Assembly: GCA_016282015.1 (NCBI GenBank) | Contig: JAEEJS010000055.1 | Span: 99,619-163,618 of the forward strand | DNA from: Bacteroidales bacterium | Lineage (GTDB): Bacteria; Bacteroidota; Bacteroidia; Bacteroidales; F082 | DNA length: 64,000 nt | Direction: 5' to 3' | Part shown: piece after piece, positions 17,301-23,347 of the stretch | How the letters are laid out: each line of letters starts with the position of its first letter | Numbering within the stretch: position 1 is the first letter of the stretch | Program-made: the position numbers and the translations under genes | Notes under the pieces: generated by a model | The model's database searches: none | Told to the model about the DNA's origin: nothing | Seen by the model: only the letters and a program-made list of their open reading frames with translations

Positions 17301-19013
17301 GGCGATTTCCATAGTGTTGGCAAGAGCTTCCGGCACATCGGAGAAAATCTTGTACATCTCCTCAGGTGTCTTGAGCCACTCCTGCTTGGTGTAATGCATT
17401 CGTGTCGGGTCGTCAAGGTCCTTGCCTGTGCTCAAGCAAATCAGGCGGTCGTGGGCCTCACCGTGTTCCTCTTCCACAAAATGTGCGTCGTTGGTGCAGA
17501 TGACCTTGGTATTGGTCTTCTTTGCCAACTCCATAATCACCTTGTTGACTTCCACCTGACGGGCGTAAACCTCTTGGTCGCCTCCAGGTTTGTCAGTCTT
17601 ATGTCGTTGAATCTCAAGATAATAATCGTCACCAAACAAAGATTTGAACCACATTATCGTCTCTTCCGCACCTTTGAGGTCGCCGTTCATTATCTTTTGA
17701 GGCACCTCGCCACCCAGGCAGGCCGAACTCGCGATTATTCCCTCGTGATATTTCTCCAAAAGCGAATGGTCAATACGGGGATTGTAGTAGAAACCGTCAG
17801 TGTATGCTATTGATGCCAGCTTACAAAGATTTTTGTAGCCAGTCTTGTTTTTGGCCAATAGAATAAGGTGCCAACCACGGTCGGTACGGCCATCACGTTT
17901 GGCTATATTCACCGGAGCGCAGTAAGCCTCAGTACCGAAAATAGGCTTGAAAAACTGACCTTTCAGCTTCTCAATCTCCTGATTGGCAGCGGCTTTCTCC
18001 TCTTCTGTCGAGTCTTCTTTCTTCAGAATGGCCTCCTGCTCCTTAATCTTATCTTTGACTTTGCCGTTAACCTTGTCGGAATAATCAGCCAATTCCTTGA
18101 TACCGAACATATTGCCATGATCCGTGAGAGCCATGGCATACATTTTATACTTCAGACATTTGTCAACCAAGTCCGGAATCTTCGACATTCCGTCAAGGAT
18201 TGAAAAATGCGAGTGCACATGAAGATGGGTAAACTGCACTGTCTCAGGGTCGGCTGGAGCTTCAGCTTTCTGGGCTTCAGCTTTCGTGGCTTTAACAGCC
18301 TTCTCCTCCTTTGGCTCTTCAGCTTTAACCTCCTCGAAGTTCGGCTTTATCTCAATTCCGGCAGCTTTCATCACATCAGGATTCGCCTCACGGAACTTTT
18401 GGAAGAACTCCTCTCCTTCAGGGATGTCATTGTTATCAAGCACGCCGCGACGTACACATTCCAAAAACACACGGGCCGTAGCCTCAACGTCGGCCGAGGC
18501 GTTGTGTGCCGAGCTGAAATCCTCTCCGAACAACAGTTTGTGGAAGTCTATGAGTTTGGGAAGCTTGAAACGTCCGTGACCGCCACCCGGGAACTGGCAG
18601 AACTCAGCTGTCTTCTCGGTGCAGGTGTCCACCACCTTCCAATCCGGCAACGGGTTTTCGCCACGGTCGCGCAAGAACTCGCATCCAACTATGCTCAAGT
18701 CGAAATTGATGTTATGTCCGACCAGATATTTGGCTTTCTTGGCAGCCTCCAGGAACATATTCAACACCTCGGTTAGCGGTTCGCCGTGCTCGAGGGCATA
18801 CTCCGTCGAAATACCGTGCACCATCTTGGCATTGATAGGAATTTCAAAGCCTTCGGGACGCACTATATGGTTCTGAGCTTCGACAAAGTTACCGAGCTCG
18901 TCGTGCAACTGCCATGCAATCTGGACCATACGCGGCCAATTGTCGAAGTTGGTCAGCGGGGCGTTTTTAAGCAGTGGCAGTCCGGTGGTCTCGGTGTCGA
19001 ATATCAAGAACAT
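14391..19013 (-). CDS. dnaE: DNA polymerase III alpha subunit fused to a DnaQ-like proofreading exonuclease
   Basis: This is the replicative polymerase, 1540 residues. Residues 1-190 form a DEDDh 3'-5' exonuclease: FDTETTG (D6, E8), GHNINFDLS (D105) and SSAHNASADVEAT (H170, D175). A charged Ala/Lys/Glu linker (about 225-258) leads to the PHP domain (FTHLHVHSHFSILDG from 261). The palm carries GPGRGSAAGSVVAY and PDIDVDF (near 750), followed by the fingers, the (HhH)2 region and an OB-fold near the C-terminus. Pol III alpha and epsilon are normally separate proteins, and in PolC the exonuclease is inserted inside PHP. Here it is at the very N-terminus, an arrangement I recall from some other Bacteroidota. 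The gene reads alone, with a 7-bp repeat array just upstream. Confidence 0.95.
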   Translation of the reverse strand: MFLIFDTETTGLPLLKNAPLTNFDNWPRMVQIAWQLHDELGNFVEAQNHIVRPEGFEIPINAKMVHGISTEYALEHGEPLTEVLNMFLEAAKKAKYLVGHNINFDLSIVGCEFLRDRGENPLPDWKVVDTCTEKTAEFCQFPGGGHGRFKLPKLIDFHKLLFGEDFSSAHNASADVEATARVFLECVRRGVLDNNDIPEGEEFFQKFREANPDVMKAAGIEIKPNFEEVKAEEPKEEKAVKATKAEAQKAEAPADPETVQFTHLHVHSHFSILDGMSKIPDLVDKCLKYKMYAMALTDHGNMFGIKELADYSDKVNGKVKDKIKEQEAILKKEDSTEEEKAAANQEIEKLKGQFFKPIFGTEAYCAPVNIAKRDGRTDRGWHLILLAKNKTGYKNLCKLASIAYTDGFYYNPRIDHSLLEKYHEGIIASSACLGGEVPQKIMNGDLKGAEETIMWFKSLFGDDYYLEIQRHKTDKPGGDQEVYARQVEVNKVIMELAKKTNTKVICTNDAHFVEEEHGEAHDRLICLSTGKDLDDPTRMHYTKQEWLKTPEEMYKIFSDVPEALANTMEIAEKVETYSINSDPIMPEFDIPKEFGTVEEYKQKFTEEDLFNEFTRNERGEVVMSQEAAEKKIKKMGGYEKLYRIKLEADYLAKLAWEGAKMRYGENLTEEQKERINFELHTMKSMGFPGYFLIVADYIRGAREELGVSVGPGRGSAAGSVVAYCLKITDVDPLKYDLLFERFLNPDRISLPDIDVDFDDDGRGKVLDWITQKYGKEKVAHIITYGTMAAKSAIQDVSRVQKIPLPEVATIKSFIPDRSFPDNIKDEKGKSPKVNLKNCYKYVPELKNMLNGEDENVSSMLTYASELEDTNRQVGIHACGVIIGADDLTKFAPVCTIKDKDTGEDVLVTQYDGHVVETVGLIKMDFLGLKTLTQIKDALANIKKTHGIDLDIDHIPIDDKQTFELFSSGNTIGTFQFESAGMQKYLRELQPTVFEDLIAMNALYRPGPMDYIPKFIARKQGREPIEYDFPEMEKYLKDTYGVTVYQEQVMLLSRQLANFTRGESDTLRKAMGKKQIAKMMELKDKFMKQGQELGHDEKTLEKIWNDWEKFASYAFNKSHATCYSWIAYQTAYLKAHYPAEFMAAVLNSSIRDAEEVVFMLDECKRMKINVLPPNVNKSEYKFTVDENGNIYYGFGGIKGIGEIADAIKEEREANGRYTSFADFMARVGARNLNRKVLEQLARAGAFSDFNELHRATYFYIAPGEKLTFIEKSIKQVNASIERKNNAQIDLFGEMEAAGGEDTFKLEIPQCEPWSNIKMLEEEKDAIGFFLSAHPLDAYEYTIKYFVDTKIENLKYIIQNKKGVTVHLAGIVTSAEELTSKAGNQFGKYTIEDQTGSYSFALFGETYMKFNYKHLFVIGTPLYITGTVQEPYGNKHLPDDKKRPNELRISEVHLLDTVFPESNRKAQISIDVSKLDSKNVKEIIDIIKETKGNQPYMIVLVDKQKNWKCCMHPDKGRIDAEAVFKKLNAYSDFIEYDLLKKN

Positions 19014-19024
19014 ACTTTTTGTCT

Positions 19025-19059
19025 TTAGCCATTAGCTAATAGCCATTAGCCATTAGCTG
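19025..19059. repeat. AGCCATT heptamer repeat array (dnaE upstream)
   Basis: About five units of TTAGCCATTAGC with small variations lie between the dnaE start and its likely promoter. The same unit recurs at four other places in the window. Confidence 0.85.
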
Positions 19060-19123
19060 TCATGGATTAATTTATTTAAAATTGATTGAAAATCAAGGCT
19101 CGTTTTGCCAAGAAATCGAATCT

Positions 19124-19131
19124 CAAAGATA
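19124..19131 (-). promoter_or_regulatory. Probable -7 box for dnaE
   Basis: The minus strand reads TATCTTTG. It lies 110 bases upstream of the dnaE ATG, leaving a long leader that contains the heptamer array. No clear -33 element is visible. Confidence 0.5.
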
Positions 19132-19242
19132 AGGAGTTTTTTGGAAAAATTGTCATTGATTTTGAAAATTTTTAAATGATTTGAGAATCAAAGATTTATA
19201 TAAATATTTTTACCAAAATGTTTTTGATGTTGAAATTTTTTG

Positions 19243-19250
19243 TACTTTTG
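19243..19250 (+). promoter_or_regulatory. -7 box of the rpsP promoter
   Basis: TACTTTTG fits TAnnTTTG and is followed by a leader of about 57 bases to rpsP. A TTTG at 19223-19226 lies 16 bases upstream, somewhat close for a -33 element. Confidence 0.6.
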
Positions 19251-19257
19251 CACCCGC

Positions 19258-19274
19258 AAACCTCGGGTAGGTTT
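19258..19274 (+). promoter_or_regulatory. Hairpin at the 5' end of the rpsP leader
   Basis: A perfect 6-bp inverted repeat, AAACCT-CGGGT-AGGTTT, lies at the expected start of the transcript. The loop CGGGT can alternatively pair with ACCCG at 19252-19256 if the transcript begins early enough. It is a candidate ribosomal-protein leader structure. Confidence 0.4.
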
Positions 19275-19312
19275 AAGTTAAATTATTATAAATCAATTAA
19301 AAAAGTACTTTT

Positions 19313-19891
19313 ATGCCAGCAAAAATCAGATTACAGAGACATGGTAAAAAGGGTCAGCCTTTCTATCACATTGTAATTGCAGACGGTCGTGCACCTCGTG
19401 ATGGTAGATTTATTGAAAAAATCGGAACTTACAATCCTGTAACAGTTCCTGCTGAGATCAACCTTAACTTCGACAAGGCTCTTGAATGGGTCAACAAGGG
19501 TGCTCAGCCAACCGACACAGTTCGTTCAATCCTTTCAAAGAAGGGTGTCATGCTCAAGAAGCACCTCATGATCGGTGTTCAGAAGGGCGCTATGACAGCT
19601 GAACAGGCTGAGGTCAAATTCCAGACATGGATGAAAGAAAAAGAAGCCAAGTTAGCTAGCGAAATCAAGGCTAAAGCCGACAAGAACAGAGCTGAAAACA
19701 AGGCTAGAATCGAAGCTGAAAGCAAGATCAACGCAGCTCGCGCTGAAGAGATCGCCAAGAAGAAAGCTGAACTCGCAGCTCAGGCAGCAGCCGCAGCAGC
19801 AGAGGCAGCAGCTGAGAATGCTGAAAACGCAGAGGAAGCCCCAGCAGAAGAGGCTCCAGCAGCTGAAGAAGCCCCAGCAACAGAAGCTTAA
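19313..19891 (+). CDS. rpsP: 30S ribosomal protein S16 with acidic/Ala-rich tail
   Basis: This is a small-subunit ribosomal protein. Residues 1-80 are a canonical S16 ([38 protein letters not shown] at the start). A Lys/Glu/Ala-rich helical extension of about 110 residues follows, ending in [16 protein letters not shown] repeats. Extended S16 proteins are usual in Bacteroidota. It has its own promoter and a strong terminator. Confidence 0.97.
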   Translation: MPAKIRLQRHGKKGQPFYHIVIADGRAPRDGRFIEKIGTYNPVTVPAEINLNFDKALEWVNKGAQPTDTVRSILSKKGVMLKKHLMIGVQKGAMTAEQAEVKFQTWMKEKEAKLASEIKAKADKNRAENKARIEAESKINAARAEEIAKKKAELAAQAAAAAAEAAAENAENAEEAPAEEAPAAEEAPATEA

Positions 19892-19936
19892 TTAGTCTTT
19901 AGTCTCTAGTCGTTAGACTTTAGGCTATAGTCGTTA
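19892..19936. repeat. Short degenerate TTAGTC-type repeats after rpsP
   Basis: Imperfect repeats of TTAGTCTTTAGTC and TCGTTAGACTTTAGG fill the space between the rpsP stop and its terminator. A second low-complexity stretch of the GTTTAGAG/GTTGAAAG type follows at about 19971-20031. Confidence 0.6.
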
Positions 19937-19942
19937 ACAACA

Positions 19943-19971
19943 AAAAAGCACCGTGAGAGCGGTGCTTTTTT
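19943..19971 (+). terminator. Rho-independent terminator of rpsP
   Basis: A GC-rich stem AGCACCG/CGGTGCT with a short loop is followed by six T residues. A-rich sequence on the other side makes it potentially bidirectional. Confidence 0.9.
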
Positions 19972-20019
19972 AGTTTAGAGTTGAGAGTGTAGAGTTTAGA
20001 GTAGTTGGAAAGTTGAAAG

Positions 20020-20427
20020 TTAGAAAGTTGTTTCCGTGAATTGTTTCCCTATTTCATGGATTTTCTCCAAAATCTCTTTTTCGCGTTCTTTTGACGGTTT
20101 TTTGAAACCATTAATATAGTTTCTTAGCAAAGTCGCATTAATTCCTGCAATTTTCGCAAATTCTGTAACATTAATTTCTTTATGAATAAGGAAAAACCTT
20201 TGAAATGTTGATGGTTCAGCATCTTCATATAGGAAGCTCTCGAAGCTGACATCAACATCGAGATTTCGCCAATGGATACCATCGAAACCGAAAGAGAACG
20301 CTTTTCTCTTCTCATCTGAGGCATCTTTCAGTTTCTGATACCACAGAAGCGATTGCTTGTACACATTACCATCTTCATCTTCTCCGACGAGATGCTCATC
20401 ATCGAACCAGATCTTCGTTATTTTCAT
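20020..20427 (-). CDS. DUF2442 domain protein with helix-turn-helix-like tail
   Basis: The N-terminal 80 residues match the DUF2442 pattern (MKITKIWFDDEHL, SLLWYQKL, FGFDGIHWRNLD). The C-terminal part (FAKIAGINATLLRNYINGFKKPS) looks like a helix-turn-helix of the XRE type. I choose the ATG at 20427 because family members begin with MKITK. An ATG at 20448 would add MKNSVTK. It overlaps the end of the DUF4160 gene, so the pair is co-translated. DUF4160/DUF2442 pairs are regarded as likely toxin-antitoxin-like modules, and a DNA-binding tail would suit the antitoxin and autoregulator. The biochemical role is not established. Confidence 0.82.
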   Translation of the reverse strand: MKITKIWFDDEHLVGEDEDGNVYKQSLLWYQKLKDASDEKRKAFSFGFDGIHWRNLDVDVSFESFLYEDAEPSTFQRFFLIHKEINVTEFAKIAGINATLLRNYINGFKKPSKEREKEILEKIHEIGKQFTETTF

Positions 20428-20668
20428 CTTCGTTACCGAATTTTTCATTCCAGAACTTGACTATCAAGTCTTTGTTTGCATCTATCACCTCTGTTATTCT
20501 CTTCAAATCTCTTGCCTTGATGCAGTGTTGTTCTTTTAAAACAAAATTCTGACCATCCCAATCAAATTTTGCAAAACCGCCGTTACCTTCAACGTGAACG
20601 TGAATTGGTTCGTGTTCTCTTGAATAAAAGAAGAACGAGAACCCATAAAATCTAAAAATTTCAGGCAT
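20399..20668 (-). CDS. DUF4160 domain protein
   Basis: This is an 89-residue protein with the DUF4160 core: MPEIFRFYGFSFFFYSREHEPIHVHVEG, then KFDWDG and the C-terminal WNEKFG. I take the ATG at 20668. The open frame continues to 20770, but a TATATTTG promoter box at 20694-20701 lies inside that extension and the extra residues are not family-like. Members are nearly always next to a DUF2442 gene, as here. A toxin-like role is a hypothesis from that pairing. Confidence 0.85.
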   Translation of the reverse strand: MPEIFRFYGFSFFFYSREHEPIHVHVEGNGGFAKFDWDGQNFVLKEQHCIKARDLKRITEVIDANKDLIVKFWNEKFGNEDENNEDLVR

Positions 20669-20693
20669 AAATTTCAATTTTATAATTCCGATG

Positions 20694-20701
20694 CAAATAT
20701 A
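20694..20701 (-). promoter_or_regulatory. -7 box for the DUF4160/DUF2442 pair
   Basis: The minus strand reads TATATTTG 25 bases before the DUF4160 ATG at 20668, and it decides the start choice for that gene. Confidence 0.6.
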
Positions 20702-20739
20702 GGAATTATTTTTGATACCTAAAACTTTTTTTAAAAAAA

Positions 20740-21234
20740 TTATAAAATTTCCCTCGCTATCCAAGCGCAAGCTTCTGCATCTGCTAAAGCATGATGATGG
20801 TTTTCTAAATGATAACCGCAGGCTTCGGCCACAGTATGAAGCTGATGGTTTGGAAGCAGTTTACCGAAATGTTTTCGCGAAGCGCGGCAAGTGCAAAAGA
20901 ACTGATAATCAGGGTAATCCATCTGATAACAACGGAAAACAGCTTTCAGGCAGCCCTCGTCAAACGGACTGTTATGCGCAACTAGCGGCAAGCCCTCAAT
21001 GAGAGGCTCTATCTTCTCCCAAACATAAGGAAATACCAAAGCATCCTCGGTATCTCTCTGAGTTAATCCATGTACTTGAGTGTTCCAATAATTATAGTAA
21101 TTCGGCTCCGGCTGAATCAGTGAATAAAAGCTGTCAGTGAACACTCCGTCACGAACCACGACGATTCCCACGCTGCAGACACTTGTAGGCTCGCAGTTGG
21201 CGGTTTCGAAATCTATCGCAGCGAAGTTTAACAT
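20740..21234 (-). CDS. DnaQ-like 3'-5' exonuclease
   Basis: This is a stand-alone DEDDh exonuclease of 164 residues. It has DFETA near the N-terminus (D8, E10), AHNSPFDEGCL in the middle and HHALADAEACA near the end, which give the four acidic residues and the histidine. Free-standing members act in proofreading, repair or RNA trimming, and which applies cannot be told. The polymerase gene in this window already has its own exonuclease domain, so this is an additional enzyme. Confidence 0.9.
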   Translation of the reverse strand: MLNFAAIDFETANCEPTSVCSVGIVVVRDGVFTDSFYSLIQPEPNYYNYWNTQVHGLTQRDTEDALVFPYVWEKIEPLIEGLPLVAHNSPFDEGCLKAVFRCYQMDYPDYQFFCTCRASRKHFGKLLPNHQLHTVAEACGYHLENHHHALADAEACAWIAREIL

Positions 21235-21244
21235 TATTTTTGCG

Positions 21245-21252
21245 CAAAAATA
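21245..21252 (-). promoter_or_regulatory. -7 box of the exonuclease gene
   Basis: The minus strand reads TATTTTTG, 11 bases before the exonuclease ATG, so its leader is very short. Confidence 0.5.
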
Positions 21253-21283
21253 GCAAATAAATCTCTCACTTATAAATAGAATA

Positions 21284-21866
21284 TCAGTTCTTCTGATTTA
21301 TCAGATTCACCACCACTTTCACCATAACATCCTTTTCCTCTGGTTTGCTTTCTGCAATCATGAGAGTTAGCGCTACAAGAGTGTTATCGGCAAGACGCTT
21401 TGAGCCGTCTTCGCGATAAAGAATGCCATTGTTGTTGAGGAACCAAAGAAATGCGACCAACCATCTGAACAAGTTGACGCAATTCGGCAATTTGTTTGCT
21501 ATGTAATCGCTGATTGACAGCATATCCTTTCAATAAATAATCTTTTATGACATTTCTAGCCCAAATACGGAAAGCTGTGCCGCTTTTGCTCTTTACTCTG
21601 TAGCCAACAGATATTATCACATCAAGGTTATATATAGGAACAGGCTTTTTCACACCATTAACGTGTATTTTTTGCACGTTATTATCCCTCTCCAATTCTC
21701 CTTCTTTAAAAACATTAATTACATGACGTCTAATATTTGACTCTTCTCGGTCAAAAAGCAAAGACATTTGTGCAGTTGTCAACCATACAGTCTCTTTCTC
21801 CAAGCGAACATCAATCTGTGTTTGCCCGTCTTCAGTCTGATAAATAACAATCTTATCTTCTTTCAT
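21284..21866 (-). pseudogene. RhuM family protein, disrupted by deletion and frameshift
   Basis: The 5' part (from 21866) encodes a normal RhuM start: IVIYQTEDGQTQIDVRLEKETVWLT, then SNIRRHVINVFKEGEL and NLDVIISVGYRVKSKSGTAFRIWA. Near 21470 the frame goes out of phase. The family-like C-terminal end (FLWFLNNNGILYREDGSKRLADNTLVALTLMIAESKPEEKDVMVKVVVNLINQ) continues in another frame, to 21284. RhuM proteins of this kind are over 300 residues, so about 130-150 residues between the two parts are missing. I read this as one gene that lost an internal segment. RhuM genes are common in mobile or defence-type regions. Confidence 0.75.
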
Positions 21867-21899
21867 AAATTTAAATTTTTAGTGTTAGAAAACATGGTG

Positions 21900-21907
21900 C
21901 AAATATA
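21900..21907 (-). promoter_or_regulatory. -7 box of the rhuM remnant
   Basis: The minus strand reads TATATTTG, about 34 bases before the remnant's ATG. Confidence 0.5.
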
Positions 21908-21940
21908 CAACATTTTTTCCAAAATGTCTAGAGATTTCAT

Positions 21941-21977
21941 AAAAAAAACATCCACAGTTTTAAACCATGGATGTTTA
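21941..21977 (-). terminator. Terminator downstream of fic
   Basis: On the minus strand the arms AAACATCCA and TGGATGTTT enclose a 13-base loop, followed by a run of at least five more T residues. It is nearly identical to the clpB terminator at 23262-23303. Confidence 0.85.
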
Positions 21978-21990
21978 ATGTTTGAGATTT

Positions 21991-22007
21991 ATTAACCTGC
22001 GGTTAAT
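21991..22007. promoter_or_regulatory. ATTAACC palindrome downstream of fic
   Basis: A perfect inverted repeat ATTAACC-TGC-GGTTAAT. The same half-site, ATTAACC, is part of the palindrome at the fic promoter (23182-23206). Confidence 0.5.
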
Positions 22008-22010
22008 GCT

Positions 22011-22064
22011 TTCGCTTCGCTCAGGTCTCCGCTACGCCTAACGGCTTCGGTCGAAATGACGGGA
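22011..22064. repeat. Intergenic repeat with TCTCCGCTAC and CGGTCGAAATGAC blocks
   Basis: This stretch has TTCGCTTCGCTC, TCTCCGCTAC (22026-22035) and CGGTCGAAATGAC (22048-22060). The last two blocks recur in the same order at 60491-60522, inside a coding gene. Confidence 0.75.
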
Positions 22065-22081
22065 GTGATTGTATAACTTCT

Positions 22082-23167
22082 CTATTTCATCACATACTCC
22101 ACGTTTCTCACCTTGCCTTCTACAGCCTCAATCAGACCTTTTTCAACAAGATCTTGGATGTCACGAGCTGCCGTGTCGAGCGATACGTTTGCCTCTTTGC
22201 TCCAGTTTTTAGCTGTTAGCTTGCCATCGTATCCGTCAAGATATAAGTTTAAAACCTTAACTTGTCTGTCATTTAACGGAACATCAGCATGTCTTTGCCA
22301 GAATATAGCTTTTGCCAGAACCAACGACACCGCTTTATCTGACGATTCAACAGAGCGTTTCATGCATCCAAAATACCACTCGAGCCAATCTGTAATATCA
22401 CCATCACTATTCTGAATATGCTCCAAAGCGGCATAGTACTTCTTCTTTTCAAGATTTATCTGGCGTGACATGCTGAAATACCGCATCTGACTGTTATCAG
22501 CCTGCGACAATGCCATATCAGAGATAGCCCGAGCAATTCGACCGTTGCCGTCGTCAAAAGGATGTATGCACACAAACCAAAGATGCGCGATAGCCGATTT
22601 CAAATAGTTATTGGGAGTATCTTTTGAATTATACCATTCTATAAATTCAGCCATCATTTGGGGTACAAGTTCAGCTTCCGGTGCACGATAATGCACTTTC
22701 TCGCGTCCTAACATCCCTGAAATCACAGACATTCCACCTTTTCGATACTGAGCGACATCAATAGGCTGATGACCACTATGCCCAGTTGGAAATAACGCTG
22801 CATGCCATCCAAACAATCGTTCATCATTCAAAGGTCTTGAAAAATTTACAGTAGCGTCGAGCATCATCTCAACAACACCTTCGATATAATGCGACGGCTC
22901 AGCCTCTTTTGTTATCTGAACGCCCAAACGGCGCGCCACAGATGAGCGAACCTGATCAGTATTCAGAACAACGCCCTCAATTTCGGACGAATCCACAACA
23001 TCGCGAGTCAATGTTTCTACTACTGCAAGCTGTTGTTTGTCAAAGCCAAAACTACTTAAGCGGCCAGATAAAAATCCGGCAGCCTTGCACACCTCGTTCA
23101 ACAATGCGTTTATCTTATCTTTATCCCAAACGAAGTTTGGCCATGTTTGTGATTCATATATATACAT
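22082..23167 (-). CDS. Fic family protein (DUF4172-Fic-winged helix)
   Basis: The protein has 361 residues: a DUF4172 N-terminal region, then the inhibitory-helix motif SSEIEG (60-65) of the SxxxEG type that blocks the active site in class II Fic proteins. The Fic motif HPFDDGNGRIAR starts at H202 and is complete, so AMP transfer from ATP to a target hydroxyl is expected. The last 80 residues look like a winged helix (LNDRQVKVLNLYLDGYDGKLTAKNWSKEANVSLDTAARDIQDLVEKGLI), suggesting DNA binding and autoregulation. A promoter and a palindrome lie just upstream. The target is unknown. Confidence 0.92.
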   Translation of the reverse strand: MYIYESQTWPNFVWDKDKINALLNEVCKAAGFLSGRLSSFGFDKQQLAVVETLTRDVVDSSEIEGVVLNTDQVRSSVARRLGVQITKEAEPSHYIEGVVEMMLDATVNFSRPLNDERLFGWHAALFPTGHSGHQPIDVAQYRKGGMSVISGMLGREKVHYRAPEAELVPQMMAEFIEWYNSKDTPNNYLKSAIAHLWFVCIHPFDDGNGRIARAISDMALSQADNSQMRYFSMSRQINLEKKKYYAALEHIQNSDGDITDWLEWYFGCMKRSVESSDKAVSLVLAKAIFWQRHADVPLNDRQVKVLNLYLDGYDGKLTAKNWSKEANVSLDTAARDIQDLVEKGLIEAVEGKVRNVEYVMK

Positions 23168-23181
23168 AATTCATGCGGCTT

Positions 23182-23206
23182 ATTAACCGCAAAATTTGCG
23201 GTTTAT
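23182..23206. promoter_or_regulatory. Palindromic operator candidate at the fic promoter
   Basis: Perfect 9-bp arms AACCGCAAA and TTTGCGGTT (23185-23203) lie between the -7 box and the fic ATG. The flanks extend the half-sites to ATTAACCGC and GCGGTTTAT. A third CGG half-site, at 23175-23178, faces it. The position suits repression by the Fic protein's winged helix or a 5' hairpin. Confidence 0.55.
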
Positions 23207-23212
23207 TCACTG

Positions 23213-23220
23213 CAAAAATA
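23213..23220 (-). promoter_or_regulatory. -7 box of the fic promoter
   Basis: The minus strand reads TATTTTTG, 45 bases upstream of the fic ATG and immediately before the palindrome. Confidence 0.6.
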
Positions 23221-23261
23221 CATAAATTTTTAATAATCAACATTTTTTTGATAATTTTTTA

Positions 23262-23303
23262 TAAAAAAACATCCACAGCTTATTAAAAACCATGGATGTT
23301 TTT
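23262..23303 (-). terminator. Terminator downstream of clpB
   Basis: The arms AAAACATCCA and TGGATGTTTT enclose a 17-base loop, with a T-run following on the minus strand. A smaller perfect hairpin, GACGGAC-GCA-GTCCGTC (23311-23327), lies between it and the clpB stop. Confidence 0.85.
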
Positions 23304-23329
23304 AAATTCAGACGGACGCAGTCCGTCCC

Positions 23330-23347
23330 TAACGGCTAATGGCTAAT
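23330..23347. repeat. Short GCTAATG repeat at the clpB stop
   Basis: TAACGGCTAATGGCTAAT spans the stop codon of clpB: TAG (complement of 23343-23345) is one of the repeat's own TAG triplets. Confidence 0.7.

Noticed and set aside
20669..20770. N-terminal extension of the DUF4160 protein
   Set aside because: A TATATTTG promoter box lies within it, and DUF4160 proteins start at MPEIFRF.
23262..23303. The paired hairpins around fic as inverted repeats of an insertion sequence
   Set aside because: They are in the same orientation, each has a T-run on the minus strand and each sits at a gene end, so they are terminators.
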